Shown here piece by piece: positions 1 through 7,000 of a DNA stretch of 20,707 nt; within the stretch, counting starts at the first letter, position 1, and each line of letters opens with the position of its first letter. The notes below the pieces were generated by a model that was given only the letters and a program-made list of their open reading frames with translations, ran no database searches and was not told the DNA's origin. This stretch comes from JBEKEX01 sp050013615 (lineage in GTDB: Bacteria > Chloroflexota > Anaerolineae > Anaerolineales > Anaerolineaceae): positions 1 through 20,707 of the forward strand of contig JBEKEX010000024.1 of NCBI GenBank assembly GCA_050013615.1, read 5' to 3'. A program made the position numbers and the translations under genes.

Positions 1-282
1 AAAGAGGCTGCTCCCGAGGCGACCGAGAAAATAAGCTACCAAATCCCCACTTTTTACTTGAAGGGCAACCTGGTGCACTTTGCGGCCTTCAAGAACCACA
101 TTGGGTTCTTTCCGACGTCATCCGGCATCGAGAAATTCAAAGACGAATTGTCTTCATATGTGGTATCAAAAGGGACGGCGAGATTCCCCTTGGGTAAGCC
201 CATCCCTTACGACTTAATTAGTAGGATCACAAAATTTAGAGTTGCTGAAAATCTAGAGCGTGCAAAGAACAAGAAGAAATAA
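1..282 (+). CDS. DUF1801 (YdhG/frataxin-like) protein, C-terminal part
   Basis: The reading frame is open from the first base of the window, so the gene starts upstream and only the last 93 residues are seen. They contain the segment YQIPTFYLKGNLVHFAAFK followed by a G-F-F-P motif, a K-F-K-D-E-L helix and a closing G-x-x-R-F-P-L-G-K-P-I-P stretch, which is the typical C-terminal half of DUF1801 proteins. Members include Bacillus YdhG (Fra), described as a frataxin-like iron chaperone; many others have no known role. The tail ends in a basic cluster (K-N-K-K-K) before a TAA stop. The next gene is convergent (minus strand, ending at 345), so nothing about an operon can be said. The family call is fairly sure; the iron-handling role is only inferred from the family. 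Confidence 0.75.
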   Translation, partial: KEAAPEATEKISYQIPTFYLKGNLVHFAAFKNHIGFFPTSSGIEKFKDELSSYVVSKGTARFPLGKPIPYDLISRITKFRVAENLERAKNKKK

Positions 283-344
283 ATACAAAAGGATCGCGCC
301 AATGGAAAAAGAGCTCGCCGATCGTTGTTCAGCGGCAGCGTCCT

Positions 345-2141
345 CTAACCGTTTTGTTTCTTTTTGCCGGTGATTTTTAGGGGAGGACCATAATGCGTTT
401 CTTTATCGGCATACATTTTTCTATCCGCTTCACTGAGCACAGCCGCTAACGGCGTGGGCTTTTCTGCCGTGCTCACACCGAATGATAATTGCAGCGGCCT
501 TTTCGCGTGGGCAGCATTACGCTCCTGCAAAATACGGTGCATGCGGCGTAACGCATTTTCCGCCGCTACCGCCCCGGTGTTGGGCAGCAGGATGGCAAAT
601 TCATCCCCGCCAATGCGGGCGATCATGTCTTCGGCGCGGAAGGAGACGGTGAACACCCGCGCAACTTCCTTGAGCAACTCATCCCCCGCAGAGTGTCCCT
701 CGCGATCGTTGGTTTCTTTCAAGTGGTCCACGTCTGCCATCACGATGCTGATGGGGAATTGCCGCCCATGTTCGAGGCGGGCCATCTCAGCTTCGAAATA
801 ACCGCGGTCATAGAGCCCGGTCAGCGGATCATGAGTGCTCAAATAACGCAGTTTTTCTTCCGCTTCCTTGCGGGCGGTAATATCCAGGCAGGAACCCACC
901 AGCTTGATCGGGATACCGTTCGAATCGCACACTACCATTCCTTTCGTGTCGACCCAAACAATGCTCCCATCAGGGCGGATGATCCGCTTTTCGACGGAAT
1001 AAACGCCCTTATCGGCTATCGCCTGGCCCAGCGCTTGCGAAGATTTCTCGCGGTCATCCTGATGGGTCAGAGCCAGCTCGATCTCGGCTGTTGGCTCGAA
1101 GGCATTCGGCCCAAAACCGTAGATGCGGAAGAACTCGGCTGACCACATGCTTCGACCATTGGCAATATCCATCTCCCAACTGCCTAGGTTTGCCACGTGT
1201 TCGGCGTTCTGGAGGCGTTGCTCACTCTCGCGCAAGGCATCTTCGGTTTGTTTGCGGCTGATCGCCAGCGCCACTTGCAGCGAGACGAATTCCAACATGT
1301 GCTGTTCGCGTTCGCCATAGGCCTCGGGGTCGGAATAATGCTGGACGACCATGGCGCCGATAGTTTTCCCTTGGATGATCAGAGGCACACCCAGCCAGAT
1401 GGCCGAAGGCACACCGAGCAGGATCACCGCCCCCTGCCGCTCCAATTCATCGTGGACCGCCTGGGTGCAGAGTAAGGATTTACCCGTCCGCAAAACATAA
1501 GCAGTCAACCCTTTCCCGGGCTCGATCTCACCCAAAAAGGGCACATCCGCCTCATCATGGAAATAAGGGAATCGCAGAAGATTATGGGCCTCATCATAAA
1601 GCGTGATGTAGAAATTTTCGGCAGGCATCACCGACGAGATGATTTGATGGATCTGCGGGTAGAGGTCATTCAAGGAACTGGTGGTTTCGGCTGCGATGGC
1701 GATCTGGTAGCCGGCTTCTTGAAGAGCCTGCAATTGCTTCTGCTCGGTGATATCACGGATGTTGCATTGAATGATCTTTGCCTTGCCTACTTTATAGGCG
1801 TTGCTGATAAATTCCACATGCACGAAACGCCCATCTTTTGTCTCGATCGGCAAATCCTCGAAGCGGGTAAACTGCTTCTTTTGCAACTCATAGATGGTTG
1901 CCTGGCTGTTTTTACTTACTTTAAAGGAACCGGTTTCCCAAAGTTTTTTGCCCAAGAACTCTTTGAGCGGGTAGCCCAGCAATTTCACCAGGAATGGGTT
2001 GACGTCGGTGATTTCCCCCGTTTCGGCATTCAGGATAAGGATCCCATCCTGGGCTGTCTCAAAGAGCCGCCGGTAGCGCAGCTCGGATACATCTGGCGCT
2101 TTATCAGGCTTTTCTCCCACGTCATGTTTTGCCTTCTGCAT
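345..2141 (-). CDS. PAS-GAF-PAS-GGDEF diguanylate cyclase
   Basis: A 598-residue signalling enzyme predicted to make cyclic di-GMP from two GTP. Domains in order: PAS at about 21-135, ending in the usual D-I-T-E linker; GAF at about 140-297; a second PAS with PAC at about 305-425, again ending D-I-T; and GGDEF at about 433-590. The catalytic signature GGDEF is intact at 511-515, and R502-x-x-D505 sits five residues upstream, the position of the inhibitory I-site, so product feedback is likely. There is no transmembrane segment, no EAL or HD-GYP domain and no receiver domain, so it is a cytosolic sensor whose ligands are unknown. The ATG is preceded by GGAGG at good spacing. It is transcribed alone, 345 bases downstream of cpaF on the same strand. 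A link to pilus control is plausible from the neighbourhood but not shown. Confidence 0.93.
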   Translation of the reverse strand: MQKAKHDVGEKPDKAPDVSELRYRRLFETAQDGILILNAETGEITDVNPFLVKLLGYPLKEFLGKKLWETGSFKVSKNSQATIYELQKKQFTRFEDLPIETKDGRFVHVEFISNAYKVGKAKIIQCNIRDITEQKQLQALQEAGYQIAIAAETTSSLNDLYPQIHQIISSVMPAENFYITLYDEAHNLLRFPYFHDEADVPFLGEIEPGKGLTAYVLRTGKSLLCTQAVHDELERQGAVILLGVPSAIWLGVPLIIQGKTIGAMVVQHYSDPEAYGEREQHMLEFVSLQVALAISRKQTEDALRESEQRLQNAEHVANLGSWEMDIANGRSMWSAEFFRIYGFGPNAFEPTAEIELALTHQDDREKSSQALGQAIADKGVYSVEKRIIRPDGSIVWVDTKGMVVCDSNGIPIKLVGSCLDITARKEAEEKLRYLSTHDPLTGLYDRGYFEAEMARLEHGRQFPISIVMADVDHLKETNDREGHSAGDELLKEVARVFTVSFRAEDMIARIGGDEFAILLPNTGAVAAENALRRMHRILQERNAAHAKRPLQLSFGVSTAEKPTPLAAVLSEADRKMYADKETHYGPPLKITGKKKQNG

Positions 2142-2486
2142 CGTCCTCGCCTCCGGAGACGCTGTTCATCTCCCAAGGAAAAACCTCCCCACGATCTACT
2201 GTGATGGCTTCAATAACTAGGGCAAGAGTAAATCATATTCCTTAAACAAACATTCTAGCATATTTTTTGGCGTTTGTTTCATTTCTGAAGCAAAGAAAAT
2301 GCTGCGAGACAGCCAGCAAAAGATAAAAAGGCGGAAATGAAGGGATAAAGAGAAAACTAAACAAAGGAATGCTCAGGGTTTTTGAGTCAGGCGGAACTTG
2401 TTGGCGTACTTGGTCTTTATAGCTTATTCCAATTGAGCCGGAGCGAACAACTGCACACGCCCCAGGAGCTCTTTGCCATGAATCAA
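2142..2486 (-). other. intergenic region between cpaF and the diguanylate cyclase gene
   Basis: This stretch of 345 bases holds no convincing gene. It is AT-rich compared with its flanks, and the minus strand carries the proposed cyclase promoter near 2252-2260. I looked for a cyclic-di-GMP riboswitch because of the downstream GGDEF gene, but the conserved GEMM-I elements are not visible. No strong intrinsic terminator follows cpaF; only a 4-bp CTCA/TGAG stem around a run of A's near 2370-2385 is seen. Confidence 0.4.
2252..2260 (-). promoter_or_regulatory. extended -10 element for the diguanylate cyclase gene
   Basis: On the minus strand this reads TGCTAGAAT, an extended -10 box (TGnTAnAAT) about 110 bases upstream of the cyclase start. 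No good -35 hexamer is visible at 16-18 bases, as expected when a TGn extension compensates. This is a pattern match only. Confidence 0.35.
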
Positions 2487-3812
2487 TCACCGTTTCTGGC
2501 GATTTGCCAAAAGCATATCAGCCATGGTTGCACCGAACAGCTCGGGTCCAAGTTTGAACCCGGCAGCTTCCAACCTTGGGCCAAAGAGGGGCCGAATCCC
2601 GGTGGGTTTCATTTCCCCAACGATCTTTCCGTCGGCTTCAACGCCAGTCTGTGTGAATTTGAAAATATCACTCATCACGACCATATCACCTTCCATACCG
2701 GCCACTTCAGTGATGGCGACGAGTTTGCGCGAGCCGTCTTTTACTCGAGACACTTGAACGATTAAATCGATCGCCGAAGAAATCTGTTGGCGCACAACCT
2801 TGATTGGCAAATCCATGCCTGCCATCATAATCAATGTCTCAAGTCGGGATAATGCATCCCGCGGTGAATTGGCATGGATCGTGGTCAGTGAACCATCGTG
2901 ACCGGTGTTCATCGCTTGCAGCATATCGAGCGCCTCCTCGCTTCGACATTCACCAATGATGATACGATCCGGGCGCATACGCAGTGCATTTCGTACAAGA
3001 TAACGAATAGTCACCTCTCCATGATCGCGAGCATTGGCTTTTTGGCTTTCCAATCGAACGACATGATCTTGCCGAAGCTGCAATTCCGCCGTGTCCTCGA
3101 TCGTTACGATGCGTTCATCTTCAGGAATATACCCGGATAATATATTTAAAAGTGTGGTCTTGCCAGATCCCGTTCCCCCCGAGATGATGGTATTGAGGCG
3201 GCCGATTACACACGCCCGCAGGAATTCGACCATTCCCGGGGTGATCGAACCATATTCGATCAATTGTTCTATGGACAATTTTTCTTTTCGAAATTTCCGG
3301 ATGGTTACCATTGGACCATCCATGGCACATGGAGGAATCACAATATTAACTCGCGAACCATCCGGCAAGCGCGCATCCACGGCCGGGGAATCAGCATCCA
3401 CACTGCGGCCCAGTGGGGAAATGATGTGATTAATAATTTTCATCAAATGATCATCATCATCGAATACGATATTGGTCCGGGTCAGGCGGCCTGCTTTTTC
3501 GATATAGATTTTCTTTGAACCATTAATCATTATCTCGCTAATCTCCTGGTCATCCAGCAGGGGTTGAATAGGACCATAACCCAGGACTTCATTATGAACT
3601 CGCTGAAATAATTGTTCCCGGATCGAATCGGGTAGTTTTAATTTGTTACGATCATATATATCCTTAATAACTTGAGTAATTACCTCCTTCTGTTTTTCCG
3701 GTGGAAGATTTAACTCTTGCAGCTCACTCTCCACGGAGGAAATGAGATATTTTGTCAATCGTTCCATGTCCGATGCCCAATTCTTGGGCATCGAAGTGCC
3801 GTTGGTTGTCAT
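2487..3812 (-). CDS. cpaF: CpaF/TadA-family secretion ATPase
   Basis: A 441-residue cytoplasmic motor ATPase of the type II/IV secretion superfamily, of the kind that powers Tad (Flp) pilus assembly at the inner membrane. The sequence shows an N-terminal helical region (about 10-80), the G-Y-G-P-I lead into the N-terminal domain, Walker A G-G-T-G-S-G-K-T at 212-219, an Asp box around I-E-D-T at 238-241, Walker B with R-I-I-I-G-E at 283-288, and the His box T-G-H-D-G-S-x-T-T-I-H-A-N at 303-315. All catalytic motifs are intact, and the length is normal for CpaF. Its ATG overlaps the TGA of the upstream gene (ATGA), indicating translational coupling. The usual partners (CpaB, CpaE, TadB, TadC) are not adjacent, although an Flp pilin lies at 6525. 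Family assignment is secure; the pilus role is inferred from the family. Confidence 0.95.
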   Translation of the reverse strand: MTTNGTSMPKNWASDMERLTKYLISSVESELQELNLPPEKQKEVITQVIKDIYDRNKLKLPDSIREQLFQRVHNEVLGYGPIQPLLDDQEISEIMINGSKKIYIEKAGRLTRTNIVFDDDDHLMKIINHIISPLGRSVDADSPAVDARLPDGSRVNIVIPPCAMDGPMVTIRKFRKEKLSIEQLIEYGSITPGMVEFLRACVIGRLNTIISGGTGSGKTTLLNILSGYIPEDERIVTIEDTAELQLRQDHVVRLESQKANARDHGEVTIRYLVRNALRMRPDRIIIGECRSEEALDMLQAMNTGHDGSLTTIHANSPRDALSRLETLIMMAGMDLPIKVVRQQISSAIDLIVQVSRVKDGSRKLVAITEVAGMEGDMVVMSDIFKFTQTGVEADGKIVGEMKPTGIRPLFGPRLEAAGFKLGPELFGATMADMLLANRQKR

Positions 3813-4114
3813 TTTTCACCTGCCCTTGAATCTTCCAATAATTCTTCGTCTGGAATCATCCAAATGATCTGAAAACGATGGATCACCATAAATTTGCATC
3901 GGTACAGAGACTCGCCGGCAGAAGTAAACACGGCTGCATCGGTTATTGCCAGGAATGCTTCATCAAGGTTTAATTCATCTTTCAACCGTTGACCGCGTGC
4001 TATATATACATTTCCATGGATCCGGTGGGTCATGGTCTGGATCAAAACCGGAACGGGTGTCTTGGAGACAATATCGGTAAAGAACTTGCCTTTTTCATCA
4101 AATTCAATGTTCAT
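3809..4114 (-). CDS. small conserved protein translationally coupled to CpaF
   Basis: A 101-residue soluble protein of unknown function. The frame can be extended to a TTG at 4168 (119 residues), but the ATG at 4114 has an AAGGA about ten bases ahead while the TTG has no such site and lies just past the promoter, so the ATG is preferred. The protein begins M-N-I-E-F-D-E-K-G and is rich in beta-strand-like segments (P-V-P-V-L-I-Q-T, H-G-N-V-Y-I, E-A-F-L-A-I-T-D-A-A-V-F), ending with a short charged tail. It resembles small proteins that sit beside Tad or pilus genes in Chloroflexota, possibly DUF6812, but I do not identify the family firmly. Its stop overlaps the cpaF start by four bases, which suggests that the two are made in fixed ratio and may act together. 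No signal peptide or membrane helix is seen. Confidence 0.75.
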   Translation of the reverse strand: MNIEFDEKGKFFTDIVSKTPVPVLIQTMTHRIHGNVYIARGQRLKDELNLDEAFLAITDAAVFTSAGESLYRCKFMVIHRFQIIWMIPDEELLEDSRAGEK

Positions 4115-4186
4115 TGGAAATTGTCCTTGGAAAAGATTCGACACTATACGAGAATTAGTTTGAATCAAATTATCATTATATTTATC

Positions 4187-4214
4187 ATTATACTCAGGTA
4201 ATTTTTAATACCAA
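4187..4214 (-). promoter_or_regulatory. promoter of the CpaF operon
   Basis: On the minus strand, TTGGTA (4214-4209) and TATAAT (4192-4187) are separated by 16 bases, close to the housekeeping sigma consensus. The -10 is followed by a near-perfect 12-bp direct repeat that contains a second TATAAT, so two staggered start sites are possible. The leader to the ATG at 4114 would be about 60-70 bases. Confidence 0.6.
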
Positions 4215-4256
4215 TACAGGAATATTTTAGAATTCGTGTCATTAATTGATCAATTA

Positions 4257-4285
4257 TTGTCAGGCGCGTTCAATTCTGATATAGT
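4257..4285 (+). promoter_or_regulatory. promoter of the lactate-permease-family gene, apparently leaderless
   Basis: TTGTCA (4257-4262) and TATAGT (4280-4285) are spaced by exactly 17 bases. A start site about seven bases past the -10 would fall at 4291-4293, only two to four bases before the ATG at 4295, and no Shine-Dalgarno is present. The mRNA would therefore be leaderless or nearly so. This promoter and that of the cpaF operon diverge from the same interval. Confidence 0.6.
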
Positions 4286-4294
4286 ACAAAGATT

Positions 4295-5848
4295 ATGTCT
4301 GCACTGCTCGCACTCGTCCCCATATTGCTAGTATTATTCTTGATGCTCGTCTTTCGCTGGAGCAGTTCGCTGGCCGGGCTGGCCGGCTGGTGCTGCGAAA
4401 TGCTGGTGGCGCTGCTGGCCTTTGGGCTCAACTGGCAGGTATTTTGGGTCTCGCAAGCCAAAGGACTGCTGCTTACATTCAACGTATTGCTCGTGCTCTG
4501 GCCGGCCATATTTCTCTACAACATCGTCGATCAGATCGGCGGTATCCGCGCCATTGCGCAAGCCCTGGAAGGGATGGTGCACGAAAAAGGCTGGCTGCTC
4601 ATCCTGCAAGCCTGGATGCTCTCGGCCATCATCGAGAGCGTGGCCGGGTTCGGCCTGCCCATTGCCATGATCGCTCCACTGCTGATGGCGCTGGGCGTTT
4701 CCCCGGTGTTGGCCGTGGCGACCGCGTCCGTCGGCCACACCTGGGCCAGCAGCACGGGCGGGATGGCGCTATCTTTGCGCACCCTCGCCGGGATCACCCA
4801 TTATTCCACCGAGGCGCTTTACCCCGACTCGGCCATCTTGTTGGGCCTGTCCCTCATCCTTACCGGCTTGGCGGTGGCTTTCTTGTTGGGAGAGAAGCGA
4901 CAGTGGTGGCGGGTGTTGATCGTCGGCATCGTTGCCGCCGCGACCCATTATCTGCTCGGTGTTTGGGGATTGATCTCCATCAGCGCCTTGCTGGCAGCTG
5001 TAGTAGGGTTTGCGGTCGGTGCCTGGTTAACCCCCAGATGGGGGTTGACTCCCGGTTGGGGGTTGGCTCCCGATCGGCGGTTGAGTTCCAACCCTCGCAG
5101 CCCACATACCGGGCAACCGCGCAACCCTGCCTTGTGGGCCGGGTTGATCGCCTACGGGATCCTCGTCGCCATCATGCTGGTGGTTTCCCTGCTGCCCTCG
5201 CTCAACCAGGCGCTTTCAACGGTCACCTGGACTTTGCAATTCCCGATCGTGACCAGCGCCAGGGGCATCGTCACGCCAGCCGAGAGCGGCTATCTCTTCC
5301 ATATATTCACCCATCCCGGCACGTTGATCCTGATCACTGTCGCTGTCACCCTTTTGATCTATCGCTTCATCCCGAACATTCCCCATCTCGACCTGAAAAG
5401 TTCCCTGGTGTCCACAATCCATTCGGGCCTGCCTGCCAGTCTGGGGACGTTGTTCATGATCGGGCTGGCCATTGCCATGGAACATACCGGCATGACCCTG
5501 GCACTGGCCAACGGACTGGGCGCCGTGGTCGGCAGCATCTACCCGCTCTTCGCCCCACTCATCGGGGTCGTGGGTTCTGTTGCCACCGGCAGCAACCTCA
5601 ATTCGAATGTTCTCTTTGGCATACTGCAAAAGGAAGTTGCCGTTCTGGTCGGCGCCAGCCCCGTCGTGATCCTGGCAGCCCAGACCACCGGCGCTTCGCT
5701 GGGAAGCATGATCGCCCCGGCTAAGCTGGCCGTGGGCACCAGCACCAGCAGCGTCAAAGGCCACGAAGGCGAAGTGCTGCGCTACACCCTGCCGATCTGC
5801 CTGGCAATCGCCTTGCTCATCGGCGTGGCCACGCTGCTCATGGGTTGA
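4295..5848 (+). CDS. lctP: L-lactate permease family transporter
   Basis: A 517-residue integral membrane protein with about 12-14 hydrophobic helices over nearly its full length, matching the LctP family, which imports L-lactate, D-lactate or glycolate with protons. Family-like landmarks include the segment around E-S-V-A-G-F-G-L-P-I at about residue 110-120, the H-T-W-A-S-S-T-G-G stretch at about 148-156, and the conserved C-terminal G-S-V-A-T-G-S-N-x-x-S-N-V-L-F-G followed by A-Q-T-T-G-A-S-L-G-S-M-I-A-P-A-K. The length is slightly below that of the E. coli permease (about 550). A hydrophilic loop near residue 250 carries a short in-frame repeat. The substrate cannot be read from sequence; lactate or glycolate is a family inference. 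No lactate dehydrogenase gene is adjacent. The gene is transcribed alone from a good promoter. Confidence 0.88.
   Translation: MSALLALVPILLVLFLMLVFRWSSSLAGLAGWCCEMLVALLAFGLNWQVFWVSQAKGLLLTFNVLLVLWPAIFLYNIVDQIGGIRAIAQALEGMVHEKGWLLILQAWMLSAIIESVAGFGLPIAMIAPLLMALGVSPVLAVATASVGHTWASSTGGMALSLRTLAGITHYSTEALYPDSAILLGLSLILTGLAVAFLLGEKRQWWRVLIVGIVAAATHYLLGVWGLISISALLAAVVGFAVGAWLTPRWGLTPGWGLAPDRRLSSNPRSPHTGQPRNPALWAGLIAYGILVAIMLVVSLLPSLNQALSTVTWTLQFPIVTSARGIVTPAESGYLFHIFTHPGTLILITVAVTLLIYRFIPNIPHLDLKSSLVSTIHSGLPASLGTLFMIGLAIAMEHTGMTLALANGLGAVVGSIYPLFAPLIGVVGSVATGSNLNSNVLFGILQKEVAVLVGASPVVILAAQTTGASLGSMIAPAKLAVGTSTSSVKGHEGEVLRYTLPICLAIALLIGVATLLMG
5039..5092 (+). repeat. 18-bp tandem repeat, three copies, inside the permease gene
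   Basis: Units start at 5039, 5057 and 5075; the first two are nearly identical and the third is degenerate. Because 18 is a multiple of three, the repeat stays in frame and encodes successive six-residue units (W-G-L-T-P-G, W-G-L-A-P-D, R-R-L-S-S-N) in a hydrophilic loop. It is probably a slippage expansion. Confidence 0.8.
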
Positions 5849-5879
5849 ACTCTATTGGCTTTTTCAGATCGTTCCGAGG

Positions 5880-6263
5880 CTACCCTGCCAGCTGAAGCTT
5901 CAAGGTTACGGATGCGGATTTATCCCGGCTGCCAAAGAGATCGAGCAAGGCTTTTTGGAAGCCGTATTTCTTTTTGAGCAAGGCATCGATCTTGGCGGAT
6001 TGTTGCTCGTCAGTGACAAACTCCGCCACCGCGGCCACCCAGGTTCCTTGTGGATTACCCCCCATCGAGCAGGGTACGACCTTGGATTGTGAGTTCCGAC
6101 GCAGGCGCTTCACCTTGCCGCTGGATGCCCCTGTATTCACAAACAAAGCCCCATTGTCTTCCACGAACCAAACCGGCGTCTTGACAGGCTCTCCCGATTT
6201 GCGATAGGTTTCGATGGCGATATATTTCTTGCCTTGAAATTGTGAAATTGGATTTTCAGTCAT
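5880..6263 (-). CDS. PPOX-class flavin/F420-dependent enzyme
   Basis: A 127-residue protein of the pyridoxamine-5'-phosphate-oxidase-like split-barrel family. The N-terminal half has the typical pattern of these small enzymes: K-Y-I-A-I-E-T-Y-R-K-S-G-E-P-V-K-T-P-V-W-F followed by a strand (G-A-L-F-V-N-T), then S-G-K-V-K-R-L-R-R-N, a basic stretch often used to bind the cofactor phosphate. The C-terminal half (F-V-T-D-E-Q-Q to K-Y-G-F-Q-K) fits the closing helix and strand. Such proteins bind F420, FMN or heme as homodimers; which one applies here is not visible. The frame extends to an ATG at 6299, but a TATAAT box lies inside that extension, so the ATG at 6263 is preferred. It converges on the permease gene with a 31-base gap. 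Confidence 0.8.
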   Translation of the reverse strand: MTENPISQFQGKKYIAIETYRKSGEPVKTPVWFVEDNGALFVNTGASSGKVKRLRRNSQSKVVPCSMGGNPQGTWVAAVAEFVTDEQQSAKIDALLKKKYGFQKALLDLFGSRDKSASVTLKLQLAG

Positions 6264-6287
6264 TGGATTTGCTCTCTTTCTCAGATG

Positions 6288-6293
6288 ATTATA
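6288..6293 (-). promoter_or_regulatory. -10 box of the PPOX gene
   Basis: The minus strand reads TATAAT here, 25 bases upstream of the ATG at 6263. The -35 region is poor (TCATTT at 17 bases). The box argues against translation starting at 6299. Confidence 0.4.
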
Positions 6294-6465
6294 ATCCATA
6301 GCAAATCGATAAATGATCTGGGAATTGGCAGGGGATAGGATTGAGTGTGTTCTGGGCTGGTGGGTACTGCAAACCGGTCTCTTTCACCGTGGGAACGAAA
6401 CGCTTTTTTGGAATGGGGATATTAAAAAGTGTTAAGTGGTTGTAAGTGCGGATTCAACCAGGTAT

Positions 6466-6474
6466 TGCTACAAT
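6466..6474 (+). promoter_or_regulatory. extended -10 element of the Flp pilin gene
   Basis: The sequence TGCTACAAT is an extended -10 box about 50 bases upstream of the pilin start. No convincing -35 is present at the correct distance. The remainder of the 6300-6465 interval between the divergent genes shows no other clear signal. Confidence 0.35.
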
Positions 6475-6524
6475 GATAGTGAAGTTGATTGAGATTAATT
6501 AGATTTCGGAAAGGAGATATCATC

Positions 6525-6671
6525 ATGTTATTCGCACCGAAAGAAAAAGGACAAGGCTTGGTAGAGTATGCGTTGATCCTCGTATTGGTAGCTGTGGTGG
6601 TCATCGTCATTCTCGCCCTACTAGGGCCTGCCATCGGCAAGATCTTCAGTGGCATCACTGAATCCATCTAA
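6525..6671 (+). CDS. flp: Flp/Fap-type pilin subunit
   Basis: A 48-residue prepilin, the building block of Tad pili. A short basic leader (M-L-F-A-P-K-E-K-G) precedes a predicted prepilin peptidase site after G9; the mature chain begins Q-G-L-V-E-Y, with glutamate at +5 and tyrosine at +6, the hallmark of the Flp subfamily. A single hydrophobic helix (about residues 16-34) and a short G-P-A-I-G-K-I-F tail follow. The mature subunit is 39 residues, which is normal. The frame opens earlier (6489), but the ATG at 6525 has an excellent AAGGAG eight bases ahead. The gene is monocistronic and closed by a strong terminator, fitting high expression of a structural subunit. Its likely motor, CpaF, is 2.7 kb away on the other strand. 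The prepilin peptidase is not in the window. Confidence 0.95.
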   Translation: MLFAPKEKGQGLVEYALILVLVAVVVIVILALLGPAIGKIFSGITESI

Positions 6672-6692
6672 AACCAAATTGTTTACCAGCCA

Positions 6693-6723
6693 CAAAGCTC
6701 CGTTCGCGGAGCTTTGTTGATTT
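6693..6723 (+). terminator. intrinsic terminator of the pilin gene
   Basis: A perfect 10-bp stem (CAAAGCTCCG paired with CGGAGCTTTG) with a TTCG loop, followed by the T-rich TTGATTT. It lies 21 bases after the pilin stop codon. Confidence 0.85.
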
Positions 6724-7000
6724 AATGGGGCTTATGAGGGAGTACACTCAAGCCTCCGCAAATAGCGCGAGCGCGGAGGGTAGAACAAGAGAGCTTTCAG
6801 GATTTTTTAGGCCGGCGGGTATGGCAGACCAGTATATTTCCTGGCTATGCTGTTGGAAGAACATAAGAAAGTCTCGCGGCTTCAATCCTCTTAGAATACC
6901 TGGAGAGCATGAAACCGTATTGAATCTGATAAAATACACAGGGTGAAGGAAATGTATTGTTGCGAGAAATGCTTTGTTGCCTGAAAAAACAGGAAATCCT
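6724..7000. other. intergenic region between the pilin and the CDF transporter gene
   Basis: No convincing gene is seen. A 7-bp inverted repeat (CCTCCGC at 6753-6759 and GCGGAGG at 6773-6779) with a 13-base loop lies just after the pilin terminator. The AT-rich segment near 6920-6945 probably holds the promoter of the CDF gene, but no clear -35/-10 pair can be named. Confidence 0.35.

Noticed and set aside
2142..2486. cyclic-di-GMP riboswitch ahead of the GGDEF gene
   Set aside because: The conserved GEMM-I sequence elements are not present on the minus strand.
2242..2490. 82-codon minus-strand frame just after cpaF
   Set aside because: It has no ribosome-binding site, unusual composition rich in Ser, Phe and Pro, and overlaps the cpaF stop. 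It is treated as intergenic.
4390..5724. 444-codon frame overlapping the permease gene in another frame
   Set aside because: It is a long shadow caused by high GC. The permease frame gives a clean polytopic protein with family motifs, while this frame gives a His/Arg-rich sequence with no domain.
6725..6946. 73-codon frame after the pilin terminator
   Set aside because: It begins immediately after the terminator, spans an inverted repeat, and has no domain or start signal.
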